Of a DNA stretch of 64,000 nucleotides, positions 11,804 through 23,920 are shown one piece after another. Made by a program: the position numbers and the translations under genes. Position 1 is the stretch's first letter; each line of letters begins with the position of its first letter. A model generated the notes under the pieces. That model saw only the letters and a program-made list of their open reading frames with translations. It was not told where the DNA came from and ran no database searches. Source of the DNA: Polyporus tsugae (Eukaryota; Basidiomycota; Agaricomycetes; Polyporales; Polyporaceae); assembly GCA_024305745.1 (NCBI GenBank), contig JAHRBS010000005.1, forward strand, positions 1,798,001 through 1,862,000, written 5' to 3'.

Positions 11804-11817
11804 GGTTATGAGCCCTG
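11804..11817 (+). promoter_or_regulatory. Primer-binding site complementary to the anticodon region of initiator tRNA-Met
   Basis: GGTTATGAGCCCTG follows the LTR directly. Its reverse complement, CAGGGCTCATAACC, contains the CAT anticodon within the conserved anticodon stem-loop of fungal initiator tRNA-Met. This implies priming by an internal half-tRNA, as known for Drosophila copia, rather than by the tRNA 3' end. Confidence 0.75.
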
Positions 11818-12121
11818 GTGATGCCCAGGTACTGCGCCGCTCATTGCTGGCTGCGACCTGTGAGGCTCCCAGCTCGCCTGGAATCCCTTCGTCGCCGTTA
11901 TGGCAGACGACCTGTTGGATGGATGTGGCGCAATTATCCGCTGCCTGCCATCCACAGCAGTGGAGCTGGATGTGGCGCGCCTTCGAGGTCACTGCCTGCC
12001 CTCCACCAAATAGAGGGGGAACCTATGCCAGCGCGTTTTTCCATGACCGCTGCCCTAAAAAGTCTTTGTGGATGTTGACTGACACGTCTTCTTCCCTCCA
12101 GACTTTAACCCCTCTCGCACG

Positions 12122-15100
12122 ATGTCAAACGCGCTCTACACCGCCGTTACCAGTGTCCTCACGGGCCCCAACTACCTCGAGTGGGCCGTGACCATGGAGT
12201 CCTACCTCCTGGCACAAGGACAGTGGAAGGTCATCAATGAGTCTCGCCCCGCCACCGACACTGACAAGCAAGCGGAATGGGACGGACTCAACGGCAAGGC
12301 CATGGGTAACATCCGCCTTCGCCTCGCTCAAAGCATCATCAGTGCCATCGCTAGCAAGACCACTGCCGCGGACATCTGGAACCACCTCAAGACGAACTAC
12401 GGGAAGCCGGGCATCCCCATCGTCTATCAAGACTTCCGTGCCGCGATCAGTCTCACCGTCCCCAGCGACTCCAATCCTATCCCAGCCCTCGACAAGCTCG
12501 AGGCGCACTTCCAGCGCCTTGATACCAACAAGTTCGACGTTTCAGAGCACGTCAAGGGGATGATGCTCGTCTCCAAGCTCCCTCAGTCCATGGATCCCGT
12601 CATCCAGGTCTACATCTCTGGCCTCAAGGATGACGCTGCTGGCCCTGCCATCAAGAAGATCACGCTCGCCGGCGTCTGCCAGGCCGTGATCATGCACTGG
12701 GAACAGCGCCAAGGACGTCACCAGTCGCGTAACAATGCCAACAAGATCAGCGCTGTCAAGCGCAAGGGGCCGGACCCCAACTTCCGTCAGCAGCAGCAGC
12801 AGCGCCCTCAGCGGCAGCAGCAGCAGCAGCAGCAGCAGCGCCCTGATGGGCAGCAGCAACAAGGTGGACGCTCTCGCGGCCGCCGCTCTGGACGTGGTCG
12901 TGGTGGACAGCCAGGTGCGCACCAACATGCGCACTTTGCCCATATGGTTGACGTGGCGCCTTTTGCCCACATCACTGACGTCCCAACCACGATCACCCAG
13001 GGCCCCAGCAGAGTGGAGGATCCGCGCGCTCTCATGCGCAAGCCCGTCCGTGCAAAGACGGGGGACAACAAGTACCCCTCGCTCACGTCTGCCATATCCC
13101 TCGCCGAGGAACTCGGCATCCAGCCAACGTTCGAGCGCATCCGCATCCTTGAGGACCTCGTCCGACTCCAACAGGCCCCTCGCGCCCCGGAGGAACAGAA
13201 CCGCGCGGCCTCGCCCGCGGCCACCCCACTCGCATCTTCATCAACCCGATCTCCGACGATGAGTGGTGGCGACGACTTGCCCAGTGGCACCGAGGAGAGC
13301 AGCAGTTCGCAGTTCGAGGACTCGGACAGCGAGGAGGACCGCGCGCCCAAGCGCAAGCGCATCCTCAGGGAGCGCATGTCAGAGCGCACCCTAGAGGAGC
13401 GCCTCGCCCCTCTGGACGACCCGATGAACGAGCTGACGGACGACGAGGACATTGTGTCGCTCAGTGTGGTTGAAGATGAAGTTGAATCTTTCTTCGATCA
13501 GTACTGGTCAGTCTATTCTTCTCCCCACAACAAGTTGTATGCTGACTTCGCGCCCTTAATGGCAGCTGATAATGTCGCAAGTCCCTCTTGTCGTGTAAAC
13601 AGCCCGCATGTATCTGTAGCTATAGAGCAGAATACATGTCCTCACCACTCTTCACATGCTAAGTGTGCGCGCTGTAAGGGAAAGAATAAGCAGATTGAAC
13701 GGCAAGACTCGAACATGTGGATGCTCGACTCAGGAGCGTCAATGCACTTTACGTTCAACATGAGTGACTTCGCCGATTTCCGGTACTACAAAGTCCATCG
13801 ACCGCTATACACAGCAGATGGGGTCACGTTCATGACTGGTGAAGGGACTGTCTTCCTAACTTTAGAGTCTGGAAAGACCATAAGGCTGATGAATGTCGCC
13901 TTGGTCCCAAATCTTACCAACAAACTTGTTTCAATGGGAGCATTACTCCGTGAAGGAATGAAAGCGCGTGCATCGACCGCTAGTATCTCCTTCTACCAAG
14001 CAAATGAGCTTGTAGTCACGTTTCAACCACGAAACATTGGTGACACTATTTATGTCATCTTCACGCAGCCTTTACTGGCGCGAAACATGATCACAGCCTT
14101 TGAAGCTGTCGACTATGATACTCTACACCGTCGCTTAGGACACCCTTCGCACGATGTGCTGAGACATGCTCGGAAACACACTGACAAGTGCCCGCATGTT
14201 GAGATTCCCAAAGAGGACTCGATTTGCCGAGGATGTGCTGAAGGCAAAATGCCATCGCAATCCCATCCGCTCGATCTTAGACAAGCGTCGAAACCTTTTG
14301 AGCTAGTCCACACGGACCTCAAAGAATTCCCTGTCCCTTCATACCACAAACACAAGTACGCTATACTGTACTATGATGACTACACTTCACACGTGTGGAC
14401 CGTCAAACTTCGTACCAAGGACACTGCCCTACAATCTACGCGACAATGGTTGACATATGTCGAAAACCAATATGGCGCGAAGGTGCAGAAATGGAAATCT
14501 GATGCTGGAGGTGAATTGAAATCAAAAGCCTTCACGAATATGCTCAAGGACAGAGGCATCGAGATTATAACCAGTGCACCACACATTCATCAACAGAATG
14601 GCCGTGCCGAGCACATAATCCGTACGCTCATGGACAAAGGGGAGGCAATGCGACATGACGCTTGCATACCTCAGTCCTGGTGGGAATTCTCCTTTGATCA
14701 TGCTACACACGTCTATAACAGGACGCCTATGCGTCGTCTGGAATGGCGAACCCCCTATGAACTTCTATACGACTCCAAGCCAGACATTAGCCACCTACAC
14801 GTCTTTGGATGTGGAGCCTATGTCTTCTTGCCACCTGAAGTGCGGAAGAATAAACTATCCCCCAAATCGGAGTTGATGGTTTACCTTGGCATCGGCGATG
14901 GAGGTCACAATTATAAGTTCATGCGCCTACCAAACAATGTCATCTTTACAGCTGCTCAAGCGCTATTTGATGAACATATGTTTCCGAAGTGTCCGCACGA
15001 GCAGAAGCAACAGAGGCAGCAGATTGCGCCCAATGAAGAGGAATCACAGGAATCCGCGGACCAAGTCCCCGCTCCTAAGAATCTCCCTGATGACGATGAG

Positions 15101-17506
15101 GAGCCACATTGTCCTCCCAAAAACCTTCCTTCTAAAAAGGACAAGGGCAAGGCACGAGACGTCGCACCTCCTGCACCACCGGCTGAACTATCTGTACAGC
15201 GTACTTCACGCAGACAGACGCCGCAAAGTGTGCATAGCCCTGTATTGCCGCAATCTCCTCCGGTTGAAAGATCTGGCGCGATTTCTCCGTGACGATCTGG
15301 GAGAGAACGGAAAGTACCAGTTCGCAAAGGGAATGTCTATGGTGAATCACGACACCCTACAGACATTTTCAAGGACATAGAGAAACGGGAATCGTGGAAG
15401 AAAATGGTTGAAGTTCGTGGAGAAACGAGTCACTCTCGTACCGCGCCACCATCCAGAGATGAGAGGCTTCCCGGGCCTAGCTCTTCTCGATCACTTCCGC
15501 GATCACGCGATGAACCCGTACTCCGTCCACCTTCGAAATGGACCACGCCACGGGAGCCTACTCCCATGATCTCACCTAGTAGCAGCGACACTGAGGAAGA
15601 GGATGACTCTGGTCCCATACCGGAACCTATACCTGCAGAGCCAGCCCCTCCACCTCACTCAGGCGCTCCTAGTGAGCAAAGCTCAGAGGCACACTCGAAC
15701 GAAAGTTCTGAGGAAGAAACTGATGATGAGGATGAATCATCTGAATACGAAGATGATGATGATGAAGACGTGTCCTCAGAGGAAGTCGAAGATGCCCTGC
15801 GTGATCCAGACGGAACTGATGTGGCAGAACTATGCCGGGAAGGGGGAGCATATCTCATCCAATACCTTATTTCTAAGGCTATCCCACCAGACGATGAGGG
15901 GGAGAAGGCCTCGCCACTTAATGTGCGCGAATGGACCTTCCGTGATATCGCTGTCCTACCAAAGGATGAGCGAAAGGAGTGGTTCAACGCTTGCCGCGAA
16001 GAATTAGAGGCTCTTCGCAGGCGCGATGTGTATGACTTGGTTGACCGGCCCAAAGGGCGAAAGGTCGTCAAGAACCGCTGGGTATTCGACATCAAAACTG
16101 ATGGACGAAAGAAAGCCAGGCTTGTTGCGAAAGGCTTCTCCCAGGTCGAAGGCGAAGACTTCGACAAAATATTCTCCCCAGTTGTACGATTCGAGACAGT
16201 GCGGCTCATCACAGCATTAGCAACACTCGAGGACTGGCATATCTCAGGCCTCGATGTATGCAGTGCCTACCTATATGGCAAGCTGGACGAAGAGATATAT
16301 ATGGAGCAGCCAGAAGGGTTTCGCACACCCGGCACAGAGCACAAAGTCCTCAGACTCAAACGTGCTCTATATGGGCTTAAGCAGGCAGGTTTAGCGTGGT
16401 GGCGCACCTTGTCTGAGTCCATGACATTGATGGGCTTTAAACGGCTCAGCAATGATGCAGGCATATACATCTACAAACGCTCTGATGGAGCACTTGTAGT
16501 TGTTATCGTCTACGTTGATGATGCACTCTTTTGTGGGCGAAATAGGAAGCTCATAGCTGAACTGAAAGCTCGCTTCATGAGAAAGTGGGAGTGTCGAGAC
16601 CTTGGCGATGCCAAAGAGTTCTTACGCATGCGTATTACACGCAAAGGCAACGATATCCACCTGGATCAATGCGCCTACCTAGAGAAAGTACTGGAACATT
16701 GCGGCATGACTAACGCGTGACCAGCTACTACTCCGCTCCCAGCAGGTTACCAACCTGAGCCCAACAAAGAGCAATCCACACCAGAGCTTCGCTCTAGGTT
16801 CCAGACAGTCATCGGTTCCCTACTGTATATCATGTTAGGAACAAGGCCGGACTTAGCCTTCGCTGTGACAAAATTGTCCCAGTTTGCATCCAACCCATCT
16901 GAGGAGCACCTCAAGCGTGCACTCTATATCTGCCGCTATCTGGTTGGAACCAAGGATTACTCCCTGGTTTACAAAGGCAAAGCTCAGACTGGCTTAATTG
17001 CCGGTACTGACTCTGATTGGGCATCAGATCCCAACACTCGACGCTCGCAGACAGGATTCTTCCTGAAACTAGCGGGTGGTGTTTTCTCGTGGACTTCACG
17101 TGCACAGAAAACGATTGCTCATTCCTCAACTGAGGCTGAGTATATGGCGATGAGTGATTGTAGTCGCCAAGTAGTCTGGGTTTGCAACCTACTTGCAGAA
17201 CTCGGCTACTATATCGATCATATACCTCTTTCTGGAGATAACCAAGGGTCTATCTTCATTGCATCGAATCCAGTAACGGAACCGAGGTCTAAACACATCG
17301 ACATCCGCTATCACTACATTCGGGAGGTACATGAAAAGGGCATCGTCGACCTATTCTACATTGAAGGTGACGACAATCCCGCCGATATATTCACCAAGAA
17401 CTTGGGAGCGACGAAATTCATTAAATTCCGCTCTCAACTCGGGCTCCACTTTCCACGGCCAACTTATAGCGCCAAATCCACTTTCGTACCCATGCCGAGT
17501 ACTTAG
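12122..17506 (+). pseudogene. Copia polyprotein (gag-protease-integrase-RT-RNase H), two in-frame TGA
   Basis: One frame of 1795 codons with stops only at 15290-15292 and 16718-16720, both TGA where CGA (Arg) fits. Domain order: an N-terminal copia-type gag helical region (about residues 1-195); a polyQ tract and RGG-rich segment (about 220-265) in place of the usual CCHC knuckle; a Cys/His cluster CPHHSSHAKCARC (near 508); protease DSGAS (about 536); a gag-pre-integrase HHCC motif; an integrase core with HTDLKE, SDAGGE and NGRAEH; reverse transcriptase with YVDDALF (near 16515); and RNase H with TDSDWASD and STEAEYMA. Expressed as it stands, translation would stop after integrase. A copy without the two stops could be active, so this may be a non-autonomous but mobilisable copy. 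Confidence 0.9.
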
Positions 17507-17516
17507 CGAGGGGGAG
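17504..17516 (+). promoter_or_regulatory. Polypurine tract of the copia element
   Basis: A purine run, GCGAGGGGGAG, directly abuts the right LTR and overlaps the end of the polyprotein frame; it is where plus-strand DNA synthesis would start. Confidence 0.8.
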
Positions 17517-17844
17517 TGTTGAGCGCGGCACTGCCAAGCGCTGGCAGCCAACATAGCCGCTAGGCTGTGACACCGCCATAGCGCCAGTTGTCACACATGC
17601 CAGATTACTCATAGCCTCGTCTATGATAATCACACACAGCTCGACTGTGCACCGTGTATGCTACTGTACAGTTCTTATGTAATCTAGTAGTATATATACG
17701 GGCTCCCCAGAGCCCCCAATACAGACAGTTCTTTACACCCTACCACCATCATCACTTAACAAGCCTCAACAACCCCTCCAGGTGAGTATGCGGAGCTTCC
17801 GCTAGAGTTGCTGCCCGGTGTGGGCTTTGCCCCCGGGTTCAACA
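17517..17844 (+). repeat. Right LTR of the copia element
   Basis: 328 bp, matching 11476-11803 except at three positions. Confidence 0.95.
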
Positions 17845-17849
17845 TAGAC
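17845..17849 (+). repeat. Right target-site duplication (TAGAC)
   Basis: Identical to 11471-11475. It lies inside the interrupted acyltransferase codon series. Confidence 0.9.
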
Positions 17850-18700
17850 GTACAGGCTGATGCCTTTCACGTGGGCGGTGTGAACCTTGTCGGCCGGGAC
17901 AGGGTTCTGCTCGAACACGGTCATGTCGGCGGCGGCATCGGAGAACGTAAATCCGAGAGTCTTCAGGGACCGCGTGATCTTGACGGACTCCTCCACCGTG
18001 AACTTGACAAGGAGCCGGTGCGCCTTGTCGGGGTTCCTGGCACGTGAGGTATCGCAGTCCAGGCCGTGAGAGCGCTGAACACGAGGGGATGTTGATATTC
18101 ATCAGTATAAGTGTATCACTTAACGAGTGAGAACGTACCATCTGGTCGGCGAAACCTGCGTGGAACTTCTCCATGAGCGCCGTCCCGTTCGTTCTCCAAT
18201 CCTCCCGAGGCCCACCGGTCACGGTAATCGGGCTGGGAGGGAGATTCTTGTGCTCCGTACCCCAAGCGAGGTCGGCTACGCCCCCCAAGTCCGGCGTCGT
18301 CATCCACTCCAACAGCAGAGAGAGCGCGTTCAGACCCAGCCTTGCGTCGAGGATCGAGTGCGGCGCATGCAGAGAGAGGAAGTACATGTTGAGCGTGCTG
18401 TCGGGCCGCGTGAGGTAGACACGCAGGTACTGCTCGGAGTCGTCCGGGAGCACGTAAGGGATCTTGTGCTTTTCGACGATGGATTGCAGGAACGAGCTGG
18501 GGTCCATAGGGTCCGGAAGGTAGTGGACCGTCCTGTCGACCCAGTTGTGTGCTGCCTCGACATTCGCGAGAGGCGCATATAGCTAGGAGCCGAACTCGGG
18601 ATCGTGGGGACCTCGCTTGATCGTCGTGGCGACGAGCGGGCATTCGAACCTATATAGAGACTACGTAAGTTCCGCAGATTGCAGTCGTATTCGGACATGG
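17845..18700 (-). pseudogene. 5' part of the split acyltransferase (condensation superfamily) gene
   Basis: Reading on the minus strand from about 18700: SLYRFECPLVATT, then an in-frame TAG at 18593-18595 where CAG fits, then LYAPLANVEAAHNWVD, VYLTRPDSTLN, and the catalytic HxxxD motif as HSILD within SLHAPHSILDAR. The segment DLAWGTEHKNLPP follows, then an intron from about 18140 to 18055 and an exon with KAHRLLVKFTVEESVKI and VFEQNPVP. The order fits the Tri3-like acyltransferase family. Near the start, a 1-nt frame change is needed between the MSEYD-like N-terminus and SLYRFECPL. The copia element is inserted after HVKGISLYV, and the rest of the gene is at 10717-11475. Confidence 0.65.
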
Positions 18701-18710
18701 ATGGGGTCAT

Positions 18711-21368
18711 GGTTCTTTCAAGAACCTGTGTTTAGGTGTACAACTGTGCCATAACCAAGAGGCGGACGCGAAATCGATCTTACGGCATGAGTGTTGGTTG
18801 ATGAAACAACCCCTGCATACTCGAGGCACCTGTACAGTAGAGTTCGGCTCGGCTTGAAATCTGTCGCAAGATACTCTCGGCACCGCAAACATCTCGCAAA
18901 GTTTTATCCTGCTGTAGCAGGTGCGAACAGGTCAGGTATGGAGGCTGAAGTTTTCAGGGAGGGGTCCGCCGAATATCCCGTCGCAGACTGCTTCCGATTG
19001 GCACTTGTATTCAGTGAGTACATGCACAAAGCTTGACCCGTGTTCTTCCCTCAGGACATTCGCGGAGTCTGAGGTACTCGCCTTAGTCTGATGACAGCCT
19101 CTTTCACACAAGCATCGATATCGCGTTCATGGATGGTGGTGGTAAACTGGACACCAATGGTGAACTGGCTCAAGCTGGCATGTTGGCAAGGCAGCTCAAT
19201 CTTCCGATTGTACCGAAGTTACAACGAAGCACTCACCCATCATCCAAACGCATTGTTTGGTCAGTCCAAATTTCTGAACCAAGCAAGGGTCTACAGACAA
19301 TGAATGAGCATCAAGGCTGTGCCGTGGAGGAGTGAAATGCACCGAGTGTATGCATCAGTTTGCTCTACATACTTTTCCCATCCTGGTTCTGGTCCAGACA
19401 TGTCACAGGGTAAGAATGACGAGGTGCTTGGATTGGCTGGCAACAAGGGCGGTCGGTTTGGGGGTTTATTGGACGAGTTGCGACCTGCTTCACTGGTACT
19501 TATCGCCCACCCCGTGACTTGTCCATCGACGGTCCCGAACAGGCACCGCTAGATGGCATAGATGATACACCTCGCTGTACTTCGCTCGATCGCAGGGACA
19601 CAGTGTGGAAGTGCATCATATACATGCACATACTTCTGTTCGGATAGGGAGCAGGATGGGAGCAGGAGAGCGGGCCACAGGCAATTGACGTACCAGGGAT
19701 GCTTCCAGTTGCCGCAGAACATGTTTTCCTCCTTCAGTCCTTGAGTGTGGACGCCGGGACCCACGGGCACACGCTTATGCACCAAGCATGCTTGAGCCTT
19801 CAGCCAGGTGAACGACTGCGTTCAGTACAAGCCAGATACAAGCGAGAGAGGAAAGTGCTCTTAAGCGCCGTGCGTGGCTCGGTTACCTCGGTAAAGAGTC
19901 GTCTCCCGTCCCTCCGACAAGTTCCTCCATGCTCCTCCTCCATCGTCCTCCCACCTTCAGCCCTTCTGCCAGTATACTCCGCTACCTAGCTATGCATCAT
20001 AATAGCTATCATGAGGGCGAAGGCTACCGGTCACCACCTCCCTGCTCTTTCACTGGACGCGCCATTCGCCTCGCCGCAGAACAGTGGAAAACCCAACCTG
20101 GTTCGCACTGATCCTTACCGTCCCAGGTGCATATTCCTTCATCTCAGCAGCATCCACGCCGCCTGCCCCCTCCCCCCCCGATTTCAAGTGGTCAGACAGC
20201 ACGGCTTTTGTCGTATCCCCCCGCCACAACGAAGAGGGGAGAGGTTGAGTACGACTGCGAATACTGACCGCCTCTACGTCGAGGCGCAAGCTTCAAAGTC
20301 TGCGGTCCGGGACGCTGACGCTTCAGGCTAACATGAGGAGTTCAAACCTGAGGTGCGTGGTCAGTCCCGAGGATTTCTGGTGTCCCATCATCATCGGGTG
20401 CGGAGTGGCAAGGAGCGACGTTACGATGGGCACACAGCATACACGAATGCAAATCCGGCTACTCGTCTGCCGCAGAATAGAATTGCGGCCTATCTCGGAC
20501 GAGCGTGATGCGTGATGAGGGGAGAGCGCACTGCGCGAGGTTGCTGGCCGAAATGTCTATTGTCGGTACGCACTTTCTCTGTCAGGATCCCCGTGTAGTC
20601 GTTGTAACTGACCCTGTCAATCAAAATCGCTTTCAAGTTCAGCTCGAGCATTCAATGTGAGGTGAGGAAGGTGGCTGGAAAATCTATACATTTCCCGCGG
20701 ACAGTGCTGTCTTCTGTGCCGATGCCCGCGTGCTCACAAGGTTAGTATGCTACAATTCACGGACAACGCAGGTTGCAGACAGAAGGAGAGGTCAAGGTAA
20801 GCACGACGGACTGTCGTACATGAGTGTAGAAACTCACATACTCATAGTGCCTGGGCAGGTATGTGGTCAATGGGAAGGAGTGATGAGTCGTCCACTGTGA
20901 ACTACGAATGGCGCGAACCATACATGTTCTCGCTTGTATCAAATTTGGTATATCTGAGAAGTGCGAGATGCGAGAGCAGGAGCAACGAGAACAGCGTAGG
21001 CCAAGAGCTGCGATCAAGGCAAACTCTACGGACGAGACGTGCGACCAGACGGTGATGATAGTCCGAGATGGTGACAGATGGCTCACATCCGTGTTTACTG
21101 GTGGATCAAAACACCAAGCTGGCGACAATTCCTTCGTGCATCATGCACCTGCAATCTAACATTGTGGAGCACGGACGAGCCTTTGAACAGTAGGAAGAAC
21201 ATCAGAAGCACTTATTAGGGTTTGGGCAGTTCCTCAAGTACGTAAGCTGCCCATTCATTTCTCGTACCGGTCCATCCTAGGACACCTTCCTCGTGCCCTC
21301 ATCCCTCTTCTCTCTTTTCCCCTGGCCCCATCGTCCAACATTGATAGCTACCAACACAGCGCAGCGAT
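18711..21368. other. 2.7 kb with no supported gene
   Basis: Open frames up to 123 codons occur on both strands but show no motif, codon periodicity or splice partners that I can defend. It could hold relics of the acyltransferase neighbourhood. Confidence 0.3.
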
Positions 21369-23402
21369 ATGGGCAAAGACACAGCCGTCGCGCGATCCCC
21401 TCCCAAGCTCCCGATCGAGGTCTGGCAGCTCGTAATGGACACCGTCCGCACCGCGACGACCTACTCTACCTTCTACACCAACCAGGCCGACTACCGCTCC
21501 TGGGCCCTCATCTCCTGTGCCTGGTGCATCTGCGCCCAGACCGTCCTCTTCCACACCGTCGAGCTGCCCAACGCCGCGCACCTGTACCACTTCGCTGCGC
21601 TCCTAGTCGCTGCGCCGCACCTCGCGCCATACGTCAGGACACTCCGTGCGTACAGCCGCGACCTCCACACACGCGATAACGTCGTTGCACTCCTCCCCGC
21701 CGTCCTGCAGCTCGAGGGTGGGCTGCCGAACCTCCGGACCATCCTCCTCATGCGCATCACCGAGCAGGACACATGGCACCTGCACGCCGCCCGCGCGCCG
21801 AGCGATAAGGAGCTCCCGTACATACCCATCGACCTCTTGCCCAGCAGTCCACATGCACGCAGCGGGTACGGGCACGGGCACGGGGGCTTCCAGGAGGCGC
21901 TCGAGGCGCACTTTGTGGGGTTATCGGAGCTGTACCTATCATACGTGACGTTCGAGACATTCGATGCGCTCGCGCAGGTGCTCCACGCGCTTCGAAACCT
22001 GCGGCTGCTCTCGTGCCTCGAGGTGCGGTGGTGCACGCTCGGACCTCTGCCGGAGTGCCTGACGTGGAAGGGCGAGGGGGAGGGACAGGGACAGGGACAG
22101 ACGGCGTTTCTGCTGAAGCTGGAGGACTTGACGGTGCGTGCTTTCTTCCCCTCTGTCCACTCCCCCCGAGGACGCAACCCACGGGGATGCATGCATCTGT
22201 AGGACGGGTCGCGCAAGAGCCTTTTCAGCGGAACGCAAACTAACAGAGTGAATATCCACGTCCCAGATTGCATACATGGACCTGCACGGTGTCGAACGGC
22301 TTGTCGCCGCCCTCGGACGTTCCGCCGCGCTCAAGGAACTCTACATCGACTGCCCGCACTACAGCCCTGTGAGCGTCTGGGACCCGCGTAAGCTCCACCA
22401 GTACTGTCCGACATTGCTTCCAAAACTCACTTGTCGATGCCGTCCTAACTCCTCCCCCTCCCTCCACAGCACCTATCGACCCTGCCACAGGCACGCCCCT
22501 AGGAATTGACCTGCGCGCGTTCTCGCAGCTCGCCTCGCTCTGGCTAGCCCTGCCGTACACGCAAGACGTGTACAAGGATCTCCCTGATCTCATCGCCGCG
22601 CTTCTCCGGACATGGACGCCAACCAGGACCGGAGCGGTCGCAACGCGAAAGCTGACACTGACACCATCGTACGAGTCCGACTTCACGCGCACAGAGTTCG
22701 CCGACGCCCTGCGGACGCTGGGCCTGGTCGTCGAAGACGTACTGGATGAGGATCACGGCTCACACGAGAGGGAGGGAGGGAAAGCGGATCCAGGAGGTGC
22801 GTCGGTGGAGGTGTGCATCGTCGACACGGCGGACATGCACGAATGGTGGCGCGAGGTGGCGCACGCGAGCTTTGTGCAGCTGAGCGCACGGGGGAGGCTC
22901 GCGGTCAGCTTTGAGAAGTGTAAGTCCGTCCCGCTTCCGCTTTCCTGTTGTATGCATGCGAGTGTGGCTGATGGTGGGCGGTGGTTGCGCTTGGCAGCGT
23001 TCTGGCCAGAGGCGCACTGGCTGGACGACTCAGACGATCGCGAGCGCGACGCGTCATCGGCCGTGCAACACCCGATTGACGTCGGGGCCACGCAGGTGCA
23101 TATGCCTGAGGAGCGAACCTCGTTTGGGGACAGCGTGTTTGAGAGCGGACACGCATCGGATAGTGCGGCACGACGACAACGAGGGTCTGCCCGGTTGACT
23201 CGTCTGCGGCCCGTCCACTTGAAGGTGAGTGCAAGTCAGCTCTTACTTGCAGTGCCCAAAATGAATGAACGTACGACGTCGTTGTCTGCCACAGAGGGTG
23301 TTTCATGTTGTGCAACGGAGCCTTTTGAAGCTCAAGTTCGCCCGCTTGCCATGGAGGAAGAGACCATCTGGGACTGTCTCAGAGGCGTTTTCTGGAACAT
23401 GA
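21369..23402 (+). CDS. F-box-like family protein (556 aa, five exons)
   Basis: Exons are 21369-22133, 22267-22387, 22470-22919, 22998-23224 and 23295-23402, a total of 557 codons with all phases consistent. The N-terminus KLPIEVWQLVMDTV at about residues 13-26, followed by the SWALISCAWCICAQ helix, fits the F-box fold (usually Skp1-binding). Leucine-rich segments follow (LSELYLSYVTFETFDAL, LKELYIDCPHYSP), as in substrate-recognition halves. A Gly/Gln-rich low-complexity stretch (GEGQGQGQ) lies near residue 240, and the tail is basic. The last exon is a choice: reading through the last donor instead would stop at TGA 23444-23446. It is a paralogue of the gene ending at 610. Confidence 0.75.
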
Positions 23403-23920
23403 TATCGATGTTGCCGTGCCGTAGGATCCAGATTAGATGTGGATGAGCGACAGCTGATCCGCGGAGGGTGGACTGAGCCCAAATCTGGTTGGGTAGGCCA
23501 GTGGATCGTTGGCACTGAAGATGATTGTGCATTCACCACTTTGACCAGGTTCAAGTTCAGGATATCGTCATGGTATTTCTAAAGAGTGTGTAGGGGAAAT
23601 CTCTGTGCTGCATATACACGCGTTAGAATAATACTGCATCATGCACAACGCCAAGGCATGGACTCACTGATGATTGCAATGATAGACCAGTTTACAGCTG
23701 GTCGGACTCCGTGTCCAAGTTGCTGGTGGTACCTGCCGACAGATCCACGATCATGTATTCGCGTTCGCACGCACAGGCCTCTCGCGCGCACGGGGCACTG
23801 GGCGCGCACCACCGCGACGTGTTCGCGCCTACTACGCGCACCTGCAGACGGCTCCATATCCTATCCTCGGAATATTGCACGCTCAAATGGCTTCAGCTTT
23901 GTCTTTCCTAGGACCTCGTT
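23403..23920. other. Intergenic between two F-box paralogues
   Basis: Contains the 3' region of the F-box gene and the upstream region of its broken paralogue. No separate gene is supported. Confidence 0.35.

Larger units (their letters stand above)
11476..17844 (+). mobile_element. Ty1/copia LTR retrotransposon, nearly intact
   Basis: The 6.37-kb element has 328-bp LTRs at both ends, a primer-binding site touching the left LTR, one continuous gag-pro-int-RT-RNaseH frame in the copia order (integrase before reverse transcriptase), a purine-rich tract before the right LTR and a 5-bp duplication TAGAC. The LTRs begin TGTTG and end CAACA and differ at only three positions, so insertion is recent. 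It lies inside the minus-strand acyltransferase gene. Only two in-frame TGA codons interrupt the polyprotein. Confidence 0.95.

Noticed and set aside
12786..12850. CRISPR-like or coding-independent repeat at the CAG run
   Set aside because: It is a triplet repeat inside gag encoding polyQ. The organism is a eukaryote and there is no spacer structure.
12542..13452. Minus-strand open frames of about 210 codons in the copia gag region
   Set aside because: They run antisense to a frame with full gag-pol domains and show Leu or Cys runs caused by CAG repeats.
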